From Acidiluteibacter ferrifornacis (lineage in GTDB: Bacteria; Bacteroidota; Bacteroidia; Flavobacteriales_E; Vicingaceae): a stretch of DNA of 59,190 bases. The notes beneath the pieces were generated by a model. That model did not search any database. It saw only the letters and a program-made list of their open reading frames with translations, and was not told where the DNA came from. Numbering within the stretch: position 1 is the stretch's first letter; each line of letters begins with the position of its first letter. The DNA lies in assembly GCF_009909615.1 (NCBI RefSeq), contig NZ_WWNE01000014.1, positions 454 to 59,643 on the forward strand, read 5' to 3'. This document shows, piece by piece, positions 1 to 9,023 of the stretch. The position numbers were made by a program, and so were the translations under genes.

Positions 1-4
1 GAAA

Positions 5-142
5 TGAAACTTTAGAGAGACGGAGAAGTTCCGATTTTAAGAGGAAATCACTCCGCCGAAGTTAAGATTTAGGAAGAGGGGGAATTTATTTTTTTCAAAG
101 ACTTGACCTTTTGTTTCATTTTGGGTCAAGCCAAAAGAAAAA
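5..142. repeat. 138-bp direct repeat, copy 1
   Basis: Positions 5-142 recur at 2189-2326 in the same orientation with two mismatches that I can see (at 12 and 67). The unit contains a purine-rich block, a T-run and a 7-bp inverted repeat (CTTGACC at 102-108, GGTCAAG at 124-130). Together the two copies bracket the first gene of the window. It has no coding potential that I can recognise. It resembles the noncoding dispersed repeats common between Bacteroidota genes. Whether it is mobile cannot be judged from two copies. Confidence 0.9.
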
Positions 143-258
143 AATGCATTTATAAATCACAATGTATTTAATTAAAAAAGTGTAATAATTACAAGTACTA
201 GAAACACCAAAACAAAGAATCAGCCAACAATTGATTATCAACTCCAAATACTAAACCC

Positions 259-2031
259 ATGAAAAATCTCAAAAAATACATTACAAGAATAAACCTCCAA
301 TTATTATTAATTTTTTTATTGCCTACTATAGCCACCGCCCAAGGCGGTTGGCAGTGGGCAACTAACTATGGGGGAGATAGGAACCCACCTTATGAGACTG
401 TGAAAAGTCTACAAACGGATCAATGGGGGAATATCTACATTGCAGGAACTATAACAGACATTTACCAGCGGGATAGTGCAGGAAATGTGCTTTACGATAG
501 CAACTTTTTTCCATTGCTACACAATTACGGCAAAGAAGACATTTGGGTAGCGAAGTATAGCCCTACCGGCAAGAGCCTTTGGCATGAATATGCTGGAAGT
601 GGAAACCCTGATGTTATCTATGCTTCAATAACTGATAAAATTGGGAATACTTTTATCGCCGGCAGGTTAAGCTATAATTCCTTTCGATTGCCACATACTT
701 TTAACAAAAAAAGAATTTCAAATGACAGTCTTACAACTTTTATTGCTAAATTAGATTCTTCTGGAAAGTTGCTGTGGCACAAGCCATTTGGGTTTGATTC
801 TATTAATAATATCAGACTTACAATGGCTAACATTGGAGTATCAATAAACAAATACAATCAGCTAGTATTCTTTATTAATTCAGATTCTAGAAAATTGATT
901 TTCAATGTAGACACCATTGATGAGGGTTGGCATGCTGTTAAGTTGGACTTGAATGGTAGTTTCATTCAATCGAAGCGATTGCCTTTTAAAGATTACCAAA
1001 ATAGCCCATCTAATTTAAAAACAAATATTGACGCGAATGGCAATTATTATTTTCATGGTTCTTTTCAAAGAGATACGCTTTTTCTATTGAATGACACTAT
1101 TGTGCGAGATGGGCAAAATGTCGCCAATGGCATTGTATTGGCGATAGATTCCAATGCCCATTACAAATGGAGCTTTGTGAGTAATAATAGTTACGATCCA
1201 ATTACAAGTGGAAAGGTTCTTGGGGATACCATATTTACTTCCATTAATGTAACTTCTTTTCAGGTAGATACTGTTTCTTTTGGAAGTCATAAGTACAAAA
1301 CCAACACAAAAACTACTCAAGAAAGTGTATTGTTAATGTTGAATTCCAATAATGGGAATGTTATAGGATTAAAGCATAATTCAGGCACACAGAGCCAATA
1401 TTCAGTTAGCTATTCGGTTGCTGCCAATAAAGATTTTATGGCAATTGGCGGGAAGTTTGACAAAAAAATGACTTTTTCTGGTACGACTAATTATATGGAG
1501 AGTGTGAGTAAAAGTAGTGGGTTTACCAACTCCGATAACTATTTTGCATTATTCGATCGGCAGGGCAACTTTATCTGCGAAGATTTTTTATACACCTTTG
1601 GTTCTGTTGATGGCATTCAGCAAATTACATTTGTAGATTCCACTATTTATGTGGCTGGTTTTTTTAGCGATACCTTGTATGTGAATGGAGATACATTAAT
1701 TGCAGCAGGAGGAAATGATATCTTCTTAGCTCGTTATGATTTGCCTTGCGGCAAAGGCATACCAGTAGGCATAAAAAACAAGTACATTCCTGCAGAAAAT
1801 GGCGTATTGGTGTATCCCAATCCTGCTGCTGAATTCACTAACCTGATCGGAAAACCAATCAGCAACACGGCACAGTTATTAGACATAAAAGGGCGAGTAG
1901 TAAAAAGCTTTTCATTAGATGTAAATCTAATTCAACAACAAATTCCATTAGATGAAATAGAGCCCGGGATTTATTTCTTAACCATTGTTGGCAATAAAGA
2001 AAAGCAAGTGTTGAAGATTGTGAAGAAGTGA
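259..2031 (+). CDS. T9SS-secreted SBBP/beta-propeller-like surface protein
   Basis: Exported protein of 590 residues. It has an N-terminal signal peptide (hydrophobic LLLIFLLPTIATAQ, residues 15-28). A long repetitive middle has motifs such as WGNIYIAGT and GNTFIAGR, spaced like SBBP/beta-propeller blades. The last ~75 residues form a T9SS type A sorting domain (VYPNPAAEF, then GRVVKSF, then GIYFLTIVGN and a basic end). The family is expected to cross the outer membrane through the type IX system and be anchored or released. No catalytic motif is visible, so the function is unknown; adhesion or a structural surface role is possible. It stands alone between the two copies of a 138-bp direct repeat. 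Confidence 0.85.
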   Translation: MKNLKKYITRINLQLLLIFLLPTIATAQGGWQWATNYGGDRNPPYETVKSLQTDQWGNIYIAGTITDIYQRDSAGNVLYDSNFFPLLHNYGKEDIWVAKYSPTGKSLWHEYAGSGNPDVIYASITDKIGNTFIAGRLSYNSFRLPHTFNKKRISNDSLTTFIAKLDSSGKLLWHKPFGFDSINNIRLTMANIGVSINKYNQLVFFINSDSRKLIFNVDTIDEGWHAVKLDLNGSFIQSKRLPFKDYQNSPSNLKTNIDANGNYYFHGSFQRDTLFLLNDTIVRDGQNVANGIVLAIDSNAHYKWSFVSNNSYDPITSGKVLGDTIFTSINVTSFQVDTVSFGSHKYKTNTKTTQESVLLMLNSNNGNVIGLKHNSGTQSQYSVSYSVAANKDFMAIGGKFDKKMTFSGTTNYMESVSKSSGFTNSDNYFALFDRQGNFICEDFLYTFGSVDGIQQITFVDSTIYVAGFFSDTLYVNGDTLIAAGGNDIFLARYDLPCGKGIPVGIKNKYIPAENGVLVYPNPAAEFTNLIGKPISNTAQLLDIKGRVVKSFSLDVNLIQQQIPLDEIEPGIYFLTIVGNKEKQVLKIVKK

Positions 2032-2125
2032 ATGGGATAATGAATCAATGCGTTAATTAGTCAATTTTTAATGGTTGAATTAATGAATTCAATTCCCATA
2101 CCTTTGTTATCCATAGTTTATTAAG

Positions 2126-2151
2126 TTTACATTGAGCGTAGCCGAAATGAA
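2126..2151 (+). repeat. Short dispersed TGAGC/CGAA repeat, copy 1
   Basis: The core TTGAGCGTAGCCGAAATGAA lies here. Related copies occur inverted at 2362-2388 and direct at 55233-55259, with the shared pattern TTTAC..TGAGC..AG.CGAA.TGAA. All copies are intergenic. Confidence 0.75.
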
Positions 2152-2188
2152 GCGACTGTCCTTGAAAGAAATGAATTAGAACTCAAAG

Positions 2189-2326
2189 TGAAACTATAGA
2201 GAGACGGAGAAGTTCCGATTTTAAGAGGAAATCACTCCGCCGAAGTTAAGTTTTAGGAAGAGGGGGAATTTATTTTTTTCAAAGACTTGACCTTTTGTTT
2301 CATTTTGGGTCAAGCCAAAAGAAAAA
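2189..2326. repeat. 138-bp direct repeat, copy 2
   Basis: Second copy of the element at 5-142, offset by exactly 2184 bp with no indel and two substitutions. The near identity outside any gene points to recent duplication or to an actively maintained dispersed element. Confidence 0.9.
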
Positions 2327-2361
2327 GGAGTAAAAACAACTTTATTTTTATTTGTCCAACA

Positions 2362-2388
2362 TTTCACTTCGACTCTGCTCAGTGTAAA
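2362..2388 (-). repeat. Short dispersed TGAGC/CGAA repeat, copy 2 (inverted)
   Basis: The reverse complement reads TTTACACTGAGCAGAGTCGA followed by AGTGAAA. It matches 2126-2151 in inverted orientation about 210 bp away, so the pair could fold into a large imperfect stem-loop in a transcript crossing the spacer. Confidence 0.75.
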
Positions 2389-2612
2389 CATCTCGCTCAA
2401 TGTGACAAATAAAAAGAATACTCAGCTAACGATAAACCTCCGAGGGATCACGCTCAAGGGTTAAATTGAGGGATAATCAATAAAAATTAAACCCACACCA
2501 ATTCAAAAAATATCTAAATAGAAGATATAATTCCTACCCATTTTTAGTTTTCAAAAAGCAGTGCTTTTATGTAACTTCAACTTTTCAATTGTAATTCATA
2601 AAATCACTGTTC

Positions 2613-5396
2613 ATGTCCGAAAAAAAGACACTCTATCTCCTTGATGCATTTGCACTTATTTACAGAGCCTATTTCGCATTTAGTCAAAATCAAATCATCA
2701 ACTCTAAAGGTCAGAATACATCAGCAATTTTGGGCTTCACTAATACACTATGGGATGTATTGCAGAACAACAATCCAACACACATCGCAGTAGTTTTTGA
2801 TACCGACAAACCTACTTCCAGACACATTGAGTACAAGGAATATAAAGCACAGCGTGAAGCAATGCCCGATGATATTCGTTCAGCGATTCCTTACATCAAA
2901 GAAATTATAGAAGGTTTTGACATCCCTATTTTATTTTCAGATGGTTTTGAAGCAGATGATGTAATTGGAACGTTGGCTAAAAAAGCTGAAAAAGAAGGCT
3001 ATACCACTTACATGATGACTCCTGATAAGGACTTTGGACAATTGGTTTCTGAAAACATATTTATGTACAAACCTGCTAGAATGGGAAACAAGGCAGAGAT
3101 TTGGGGAATTAAAGAAGTGTGTGAAAAGTTTGAAATTACTGAGCCCCTTCAGGTAATAGATTATTTGGGTATGTGCGGCGACGCAGTGGATAATATACCT
3201 GGGATACCTGGGGTTGGCGATAAAACAGCTAAAAAATTCTTAAAGCAGTATGGGAGTATTGAAAATTTACATGCTCACAGCCATGAATTAAAGGGTAAAA
3301 TGAGAGAGAAAGTAGAAGGCAGTATAGAGCAGGCACTACTTTCTAAAAAATTAGCAACGATTATTGTAGATGCCCCTGTCGAGTTTGACGAGAGCAAATT
3401 AATAAGAGGAGCTATGGATAAAGAAAAGTTGGGCGAAATTTTTTCAGAACTAGAGTTTAGGACGCTGGGTAAGCGAATACTTGGAGAGGAAGTGGTGGTT
3501 CAGCGAGCAACTACTGATGGTCAAATGGATTTGTTTGGTAGTGTCACTCAAGAAGAGATAGAATTGAATGCACCATCAGAATACGCCACCATAGAATCAA
3601 CTGATCACGCCTATATTTTTGCGGATAACGAATCGAAAATGCAAACTCTTTTGGAGGTTCTTTCTGAAGCTAATACCATCTGCTTTGATACGGAAACCAC
3701 TGGTTTAAATCCACAAGAAGCAGAATTGGTAGGGATTGCATTTTCTACCAAGAAAGGAGAAGGTTTTTATGTACCCATTTCTGCTGATTTTGAAACAGCT
3801 AAAAAGGAAGTGGCAATATTCAAACCTTTCTTTGCTGATGCAAAAAAACAGCTTGTAGCACAGAACTTGAAATACGATTTAGCCATTTTGAAACGCTATG
3901 ATGTCCAATTCAAAGGTTCTTTTTTCGATACTATGATTGCCCACTATTTGATTCAGCCCGATATGAAACACGGCATGGATTTTTTGGCGCAAACATATTT
4001 ACATTATGATCCAGTTTCTATAGAAACAATCATCGGTAAAAAAGGGAAAAATCAAAAAAGCATGCGTGATATTGATCCATCGGCTATAGCTGATTATGCT
4101 TGCGAGGATGCAGACATTACGCTGCAGTTAAAAGCACTTTTTGAACCACAAATTAAGAAGCTGAATCTTTCTAAGTTGTTTTATGATATTGAAATACCCT
4201 TAGTGGAAGTATTGGCAGATATGGAGAATGAAGGAATCAATCTTGATATAGCAGCTTTAAAAATATTTTCAGAAGAGTTAAAAGATGACCTTGCTCGATT
4301 GGAGCAGTCTATTTTTGACATGAGTGGCGAACAATTCAACGTAGATTCTCCAAAACAGTTGGGAGAAGTTCTGTTTGAGAAAATGGCAATCACCGAAAAG
4401 GCGAAGAAAACCAAAACAGGACAGTATTCTACATCTGAAGATACCCTATCTAAATTGGCTGATAAGCACGAAATTGTGGGAGTTATTTTAGAGTATCGTT
4501 CATTAAAGAAGTTAAAATCAACTTATGTAGATGCTTTACCAGAGTTGGTAAATCCGCACACACATAGACTGCACACCAATTATATGCAAACGGTGGCAGC
4601 TACAGGTAGATTGAGTTCTACGAACCCTAACTTGCAAAACATTCCTATTCGAACAGAAAAGGGCCGTGAAATAAGAAAAGCATTCATTCCTAGAAATGAT
4701 GACTATACTTTGTTAGCAGCGGATTATTCTCAAATAGAATTACGGATTATCGCAGCTTTGAGTAAAGATGAAAGTATGATTCAAGCGTTTCAGAGTGGAG
4801 ATGATATTCACGCTGCAACAGCTTCAAAAGTTTTTGAAGTGGACATCAAAGATGTTACTCGAGAGATGAGAAGTAAAGCCAAAATGGTCAACTTTGGAAT
4901 AATATATGGCATTTCTGCCTTTGGGTTATCTCAGCGTTTAAATATATCTAGGGGTGAGGCAGCAGAGATAATCGAAAGTTATTTCAATAAATACCCGAGT
5001 ATTAAAGCCTATATGGATAATGCGATCGAAACCGCTCGAGAAAAAGGCTATGTAGAAACCATTATGGAACGTCGCAGGTACTTGACAGACATCAACGCGA
5101 AGAACGCTGTGGTGAGAGGTTTTGCAGAAAGAAACGCCATTAATGCACCTATTCAAGGTTCAGCAGCTGACATTATAAAAATTGCCATGATAAATATTCA
5201 TAAAGCATTTAATGCGAATAATTTTAAATCAAAATTATTGTTGCAAGTGCATGATGAATTGGTCTTTGATGTACTTAAAGAAGAATTGGAAACCATCAAA
5301 CCTATCGTGAAAAAGGAAATGGAAAATGCGGTAAAACTCAATGTGCCTTTGACCGTAGAAATGAATAATTCGATTAACTGGTTAGAAGCACATTAA
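2613..5396 (+). CDS. polA: DNA polymerase I
   Basis: Full-length family A polymerase of 927 residues for Okazaki-fragment processing and gap-filling repair. Residues 1-290 form the 5' nuclease, with the FEADDVIGTL metal site and the helix-hairpin-helix GIPGVGDKTA. About 330-510 is a 3'-5' exonuclease with intact acidic residues: DTETTG (D359, E361), NLKYD and YACEDAD. About 550-927 is the polymerase: motif A DYSQIELRI (D704), the O-helix RSKAKMVNFGIIYG and motif C VHDELVF (D881). All three activities therefore look functional. The ATG start is the only sensible one. Two small exported-protein genes follow on the same strand. Confidence 0.98.
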   Translation: MSEKKTLYLLDAFALIYRAYFAFSQNQIINSKGQNTSAILGFTNTLWDVLQNNNPTHIAVVFDTDKPTSRHIEYKEYKAQREAMPDDIRSAIPYIKEIIEGFDIPILFSDGFEADDVIGTLAKKAEKEGYTTYMMTPDKDFGQLVSENIFMYKPARMGNKAEIWGIKEVCEKFEITEPLQVIDYLGMCGDAVDNIPGIPGVGDKTAKKFLKQYGSIENLHAHSHELKGKMREKVEGSIEQALLSKKLATIIVDAPVEFDESKLIRGAMDKEKLGEIFSELEFRTLGKRILGEEVVVQRATTDGQMDLFGSVTQEEIELNAPSEYATIESTDHAYIFADNESKMQTLLEVLSEANTICFDTETTGLNPQEAELVGIAFSTKKGEGFYVPISADFETAKKEVAIFKPFFADAKKQLVAQNLKYDLAILKRYDVQFKGSFFDTMIAHYLIQPDMKHGMDFLAQTYLHYDPVSIETIIGKKGKNQKSMRDIDPSAIADYACEDADITLQLKALFEPQIKKLNLSKLFYDIEIPLVEVLADMENEGINLDIAALKIFSEELKDDLARLEQSIFDMSGEQFNVDSPKQLGEVLFEKMAITEKAKKTKTGQYSTSEDTLSKLADKHEIVGVILEYRSLKKLKSTYVDALPELVNPHTHRLHTNYMQTVAATGRLSSTNPNLQNIPIRTEKGREIRKAFIPRNDDYTLLAADYSQIELRIIAALSKDESMIQAFQSGDDIHAATASKVFEVDIKDVTREMRSKAKMVNFGIIYGISAFGLSQRLNISRGEAAEIIESYFNKYPSIKAYMDNAIETAREKGYVETIMERRRYLTDINAKNAVVRGFAERNAINAPIQGSAADIIKIAMINIHKAFNANNFKSKLLLQVHDELVFDVLKEELETIKPIVKKEMENAVKLNVPLTVEMNNSINWLEAH

Positions 5397-5448
5397 ATTG
5401 GAACTTCAATAAGATTTATTATATTTAGTTCTTTAAAACTCAGAGAAA

Positions 5449-6324
5449 ATGAAGAAACTCTTGATTGTTTTTATCTCCTTCTCCTCATTAGCAGCATGTG
5501 TCACTAAGCACGAAGAAAAAAAGGAAGTTCTAGATGATCCTGTATTAATAGAAGCAGAAGTTAGTATTAAGGAACTTTTTTATGCAGTCCCTTCACCGAT
5601 GGAATTGAGTACTTTATTCAAAAAGGCCGGTTTGCAGTTTGAAAAATCATACTTACTTTCTCACGAAGAGATGAGTCATTATCACGAGTCTGAAAAAATG
5701 GCCTTGATTTTAGGTGTATATGGGGCAGACTTAAGCTACTCCAGTATTTTTAAACGAACACAAGAAGCCATGGTTTACATGTCCGTTTGCAAAGATCTAT
5801 CAGAAAACTTAGGAATTGGCACAGGTTTCAACGAAAAAATGGTGATGCGATTGGAGTCTAACATAGAAAATAAAGACTCTATAATTTCCATTATAGCTGC
5901 TTCGTTTTTAGACATGGACAACTACCTGAAAGAAAACAAACAAAGTGAAAATGCTACATTGGTAGTTATAGGAGGTTGGATTGAAGGTATCTATCTTGGT
6001 ACCTCAATGATACAGACTAGCGAAAGCAATCAAGAAATAAAAGAGGTAATTAGAGACCAATATGGATCTTTAAAGAGCTTAATAAAATTAGCAAACAGCC
6101 AGACCTACACTAGTCAAACTCAAATTGCTATGCTTTTGGCTAAGCTGGAGTCTGTTTTCAAAACTATACAACCAACATCCGCTAGCTCGGGAACAATGCA
6201 GCAAGAAGGAGAATTATTAGTTTTAAAACAGACAAAAATCCAAGAGCAAGAAATTGATGATACGGCTTTCGAAGAAATCAATGAACAAATAAAAATAATT
6301 AGAAACACGATTATTCAACATTAA
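5449..6324 (+). CDS. Putative lipoprotein, unknown function
   Basis: Protein of 291 residues with a lipoprotein signal: MKKLLIVFISFSSLAAC, Cys17 after LAA. It is predicted to be lipid-anchored in the cell envelope. The mature part is mostly charged and helical, with no catalytic motif or domain that I recognise. It begins 52 bp after polA and is followed after 11 bp by another small exported protein, so the three may be cotranscribed. The pairing of the two small genes is more likely to be functional than their link to polA. Confidence 0.8.
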   Translation: MKKLLIVFISFSSLAACVTKHEEKKEVLDDPVLIEAEVSIKELFYAVPSPMELSTLFKKAGLQFEKSYLLSHEEMSHYHESEKMALILGVYGADLSYSSIFKRTQEAMVYMSVCKDLSENLGIGTGFNEKMVMRLESNIENKDSIISIIAASFLDMDNYLKENKQSENATLVVIGGWIEGIYLGTSMIQTSESNQEIKEVIRDQYGSLKSLIKLANSQTYTSQTQIAMLLAKLESVFKTIQPTSASSGTMQQEGELLVLKQTKIQEQEIDDTAFEEINEQIKIIRNTIIQH

Positions 6325-6335
6325 TTTAAACGGTT

Positions 6336-6761
6336 ATGAAGAAATTATTAATCATTGCTTTATTGCTTTCTTCATCGTTACTAACCTTTTCTCAGTGTAA
6401 GTCATTTACTAAAAAGAATTGTCTGCCGGCGCTTCAACCTTTTATCTCAAACGGACAAATGAATGCAGCTAAATTAGCTCCTGGAGAATCTGCGGAACTG
6501 CAGATTTCTTTTTCTAAAGGATTAAAATATAGGTTGCTATTGTGTACTTCAGATTTTTTGGGAGAGGTGGAAATGATTATCCTAGATCAGAATAAGAATA
6601 AACTGTTTAATGATCAGGTTGAAAAAAATACCTCCTTTTGGGACTTTAAGGCAGAAGCTAGTCAAGTATTAACTATTCAAGTTAAAGCGCCTGAGAATAC
6701 ATCAGAAAACGAATTAATGGGGTTAGGGTGTGTCACTATCATGAGTGGCTTTCAAGAATAG
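6336..6761 (+). CDS. Small exported protein, unknown function
   Basis: Protein of 141 residues with a signal peptide (MKKLLIIALLLSSSLLTFSQ). The mature part is compact and beta-rich, with four cysteines (in SQCKS, KNCLP, LLCTS, GCVTI) that could form two disulfides in the periplasm. A T9SS sorting domain is absent, so it is expected to stay periplasmic. It lies 11 bp downstream of the lipoprotein gene and is followed by a strong terminator. I do not recognise a family. Confidence 0.75.
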   Translation: MKKLLIIALLLSSSLLTFSQCKSFTKKNCLPALQPFISNGQMNAAKLAPGESAELQISFSKGLKYRLLLCTSDFLGEVEMIILDQNKNKLFNDQVEKNTSFWDFKAEASQVLTIQVKAPENTSENELMGLGCVTIMSGFQE

Positions 6762-6801
6762 CGCTCTTTCTTTAAATCTAACAATAGATAGTAAAACGAA
6801 A

Positions 6802-6830
6802 AAAAGGAGTTCAAATTTTGAACTCCTTTT
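6802..6830. terminator. Bidirectional intrinsic terminator
   Basis: A 12-bp perfect stem, AAAAGGAGTTCA / TGAACTCCTTTT, has a short AT loop and A/T tracts on both sides. It sits between the convergent genes ending at 6761 (+) and 6859 (-) and can serve both. Confidence 0.9.
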
Positions 6831-6858
6831 ACATTATACTACAGTTATTCTGTCAACC

Positions 6859-9009
6859 TTATTGTACGATGAGCTTTTTCACTAAACGTTCACCATTAAT
6901 TTCTATTGTCATTAAATAAACACCGGAATGGACATTTGAAGTATTTATATCAAATCGTTGTTGTCCACTGGTTAATAGAGTATTGTCAACAATTGTCTGA
7001 ACTCTCTTACCTGTTAAATCGGTAAGGAATATAGTTGAGATAGACGATTGATCTAGAAAAAACTTCAAGGTTGTCTGAGAATTCGATGGATTTGGGAATA
7101 AATTCAGTTGCAAACGGTTGGAGGCTTGCTCTTCAATTCCTACAGGAACGCCATAAATTCTAATATCATCAATATATGCATTGTTACCGTCTGCTGAGTT
7201 AAACTTAAATCTAAAGCGAACATCTGATTGCCCGTTTAAACCACCTTGAAAGGTGAAAACCTTTAACGTAGTCCATTGAGATGCAGCATTAGGTGTAAAG
7301 TCGGCTTGAGATATTCCATTTGAACCTGCCATTTCGCTAGTCAGGAAGGTCCATCTATTTTGCCATGTTTCTCCACAGTCTATTGATGTTTGTATTTCCA
7401 ATTCATCAGCTGACAAACTTGATCGTCTCTGATAGGCCATTTTAAAATCTAATTGTGGGGAATTTACATTTGACATATCTATACTTGGAGTTGTAAAAGA
7501 TTCTATTTCTCCACTAACTTGAGTAAAAGTAGTTCCATTTTTGGCATTGTTCTCCAATTTCATGGAAGAGGAGCTGTTGTGTCCTACGTTTCCTACTCTA
7601 GTCCATCTAGTGGTTCCTGTTGGGTTTTCAACCGCAAATTCTTGAAAAACACGAATTGAAGATTCAAAGCCCTCAGAGTAGGTTAATCCATCATAATTGG
7701 TAGCATTAGGGTCTAAAACAAAGACTTTTTGAGATAAGAACTGTGAGGAACTGCCTTGCGCATTCGACACCGTGAAAGTCACATCATAAGTTCCTACAGT
7801 GTTGTAAACCACTGTTGGAAAAGTATCTGTTGAAGTAGATGGAGTAGCTCCATTAAATGTCCAATTGTATGAAGTTGGAACACCATTATAGGAGAAGTTG
7901 TCAGTGAATTGAACAGTATCACCTACACAAGCATAAACTAGACTTTTGGGGCTTTCCATGTATGCGATAGGAGCACAGGGCTGAGTTACATATCCATCAT
8001 TTGTCCCTGTTGCAATTAGATTGGAAGCAGAAACTAAATTTTGTAACCAAGGATAACTTGCAGAAGACAATGTAGCTCGCATTACCGCTACTTGACCTTC
8101 GGTAAACATGTATTGGCAATCATCATAACTCATGTAGTTTTCCATTTGATCCGGTACATTTGTTGTAAAAGCGGATGGTCCAGAAGCATCATTGGAGCAA
8201 GTGTTGTTTGAAGTATTACATCCAAAAGTTTCATTTGCTGCAGGTGGAGTGTCACAAATTCTGTCACCACTACTTGAGCAATTCGATCCACAGCCACTTT
8301 GAAAAGTGTGAAGTAAATTGAAGCAATGCCCCATTTCGTGAGTTACTGTTCTACCATTTCCACCTTGAGCAGTTCCAATACCTCCCCATTCGTCATGTCT
8401 AACTACGATACCATAAGTATTCAAAGAAGCAGAAGTAGTTGAAAATGGAAATTGTGCATACCCTAATGTGGTACCAGTTCCACCACTAGAAGCAATAGAG
8501 TTCACTAACCATACATTGAAATATTTGTTTTCATCCCATTGAGCTAATGCCTTAACTTCATTTCTTCTATTAAATGTTAGCATTGAGTTCACTCTTGTGA
8601 CACCCTCAGTACATTGTCCATTAGGATCGATCTTCGCCAAACGAAATTCAATATCAGCTCTACCTGATAAATTTGCGAATACGGGTCGAATTAAATTGGT
8701 GTCGGCATTCAACTTATTGAAATCGACATTGATTTTATCTATTCCGTCTTGAATTTGAGCTAGTGAAATGTTCCCTCTTTCATTACTATGAATAACATGA
8801 ACGACAACAGGGATTATTATTTTGGGAGCTTTATTTCCACTTGGAGCAATTTGTGCCTCTTCGTATATTTTTTGTAACTGTTTTCTGCCAGCAGGGTCTT
8901 GCATCATTTGCTCGTATACAGAATGATCTGTTCCACATTTTTGGGCACTAGTCGGGTGAAAAGCAAATCCTAAAAATGTAACCGCTACTATTTTAATTAA
9001 TTTTCTCAT
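6859..9009 (-). CDS. Secreted M43-family zinc metalloprotease with PKD and T9SS domains
   Basis: Extracellular protease of 716 residues. A signal peptide is followed by a pappalysin-like (M43) catalytic domain at about 65-330. Its zinc site is HEMGHCFNLLH (H224, E225, H228, H234), and a Met-turn follows in ENYMSYDDC. A PKD-type Ig-like domain follows at about 350-430 (VGDTVQFTDNFSY to VGTYDVTFTVSN). A jelly-roll region with YIDDIRIYGV comes next, and then a T9SS sorting domain (LNLFPNPSN...GVYLMTIEINGERL). Probable roles are degradation of extracellular protein or processing of surface proteins. It lies 14 bp downstream of a paralog of the same architecture. Confidence 0.93.
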   Translation of the reverse strand: MRKLIKIVAVTFLGFAFHPTSAQKCGTDHSVYEQMMQDPAGRKQLQKIYEEAQIAPSGNKAPKIIIPVVVHVIHSNERGNISLAQIQDGIDKINVDFNKLNADTNLIRPVFANLSGRADIEFRLAKIDPNGQCTEGVTRVNSMLTFNRRNEVKALAQWDENKYFNVWLVNSIASSGGTGTTLGYAQFPFSTTSASLNTYGIVVRHDEWGGIGTAQGGNGRTVTHEMGHCFNLLHTFQSGCGSNCSSSGDRICDTPPAANETFGCNTSNNTCSNDASGPSAFTTNVPDQMENYMSYDDCQYMFTEGQVAVMRATLSSASYPWLQNLVSASNLIATGTNDGYVTQPCAPIAYMESPKSLVYACVGDTVQFTDNFSYNGVPTSYNWTFNGATPSTSTDTFPTVVYNTVGTYDVTFTVSNAQGSSSQFLSQKVFVLDPNATNYDGLTYSEGFESSIRVFQEFAVENPTGTTRWTRVGNVGHNSSSSMKLENNAKNGTTFTQVSGEIESFTTPSIDMSNVNSPQLDFKMAYQRRSSLSADELEIQTSIDCGETWQNRWTFLTSEMAGSNGISQADFTPNAASQWTTLKVFTFQGGLNGQSDVRFRFKFNSADGNNAYIDDIRIYGVPVGIEEQASNRLQLNLFPNPSNSQTTLKFFLDQSSISTIFLTDLTGKRVQTIVDNTLLTSGQQRFDINTSNVHSGVYLMTIEINGERLVKKLIVQ

Positions 9010-9023
9010 TTTTACTTGTTTAA

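Larger units (their letters stand above)
2032..2612. other. Noncoding spacer with dispersed repeats upstream of polA
   Basis: This 581-bp spacer has no credible gene. It holds repeat copy 2 (2189-2326) and two inverted copies of a short TGAGC...CGAA element (2126-2151 and 2362-2388). The rest is AT-rich sequence leading into polA. I could not identify a convincing -33/-7 pair for polA. Confidence 0.7.
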
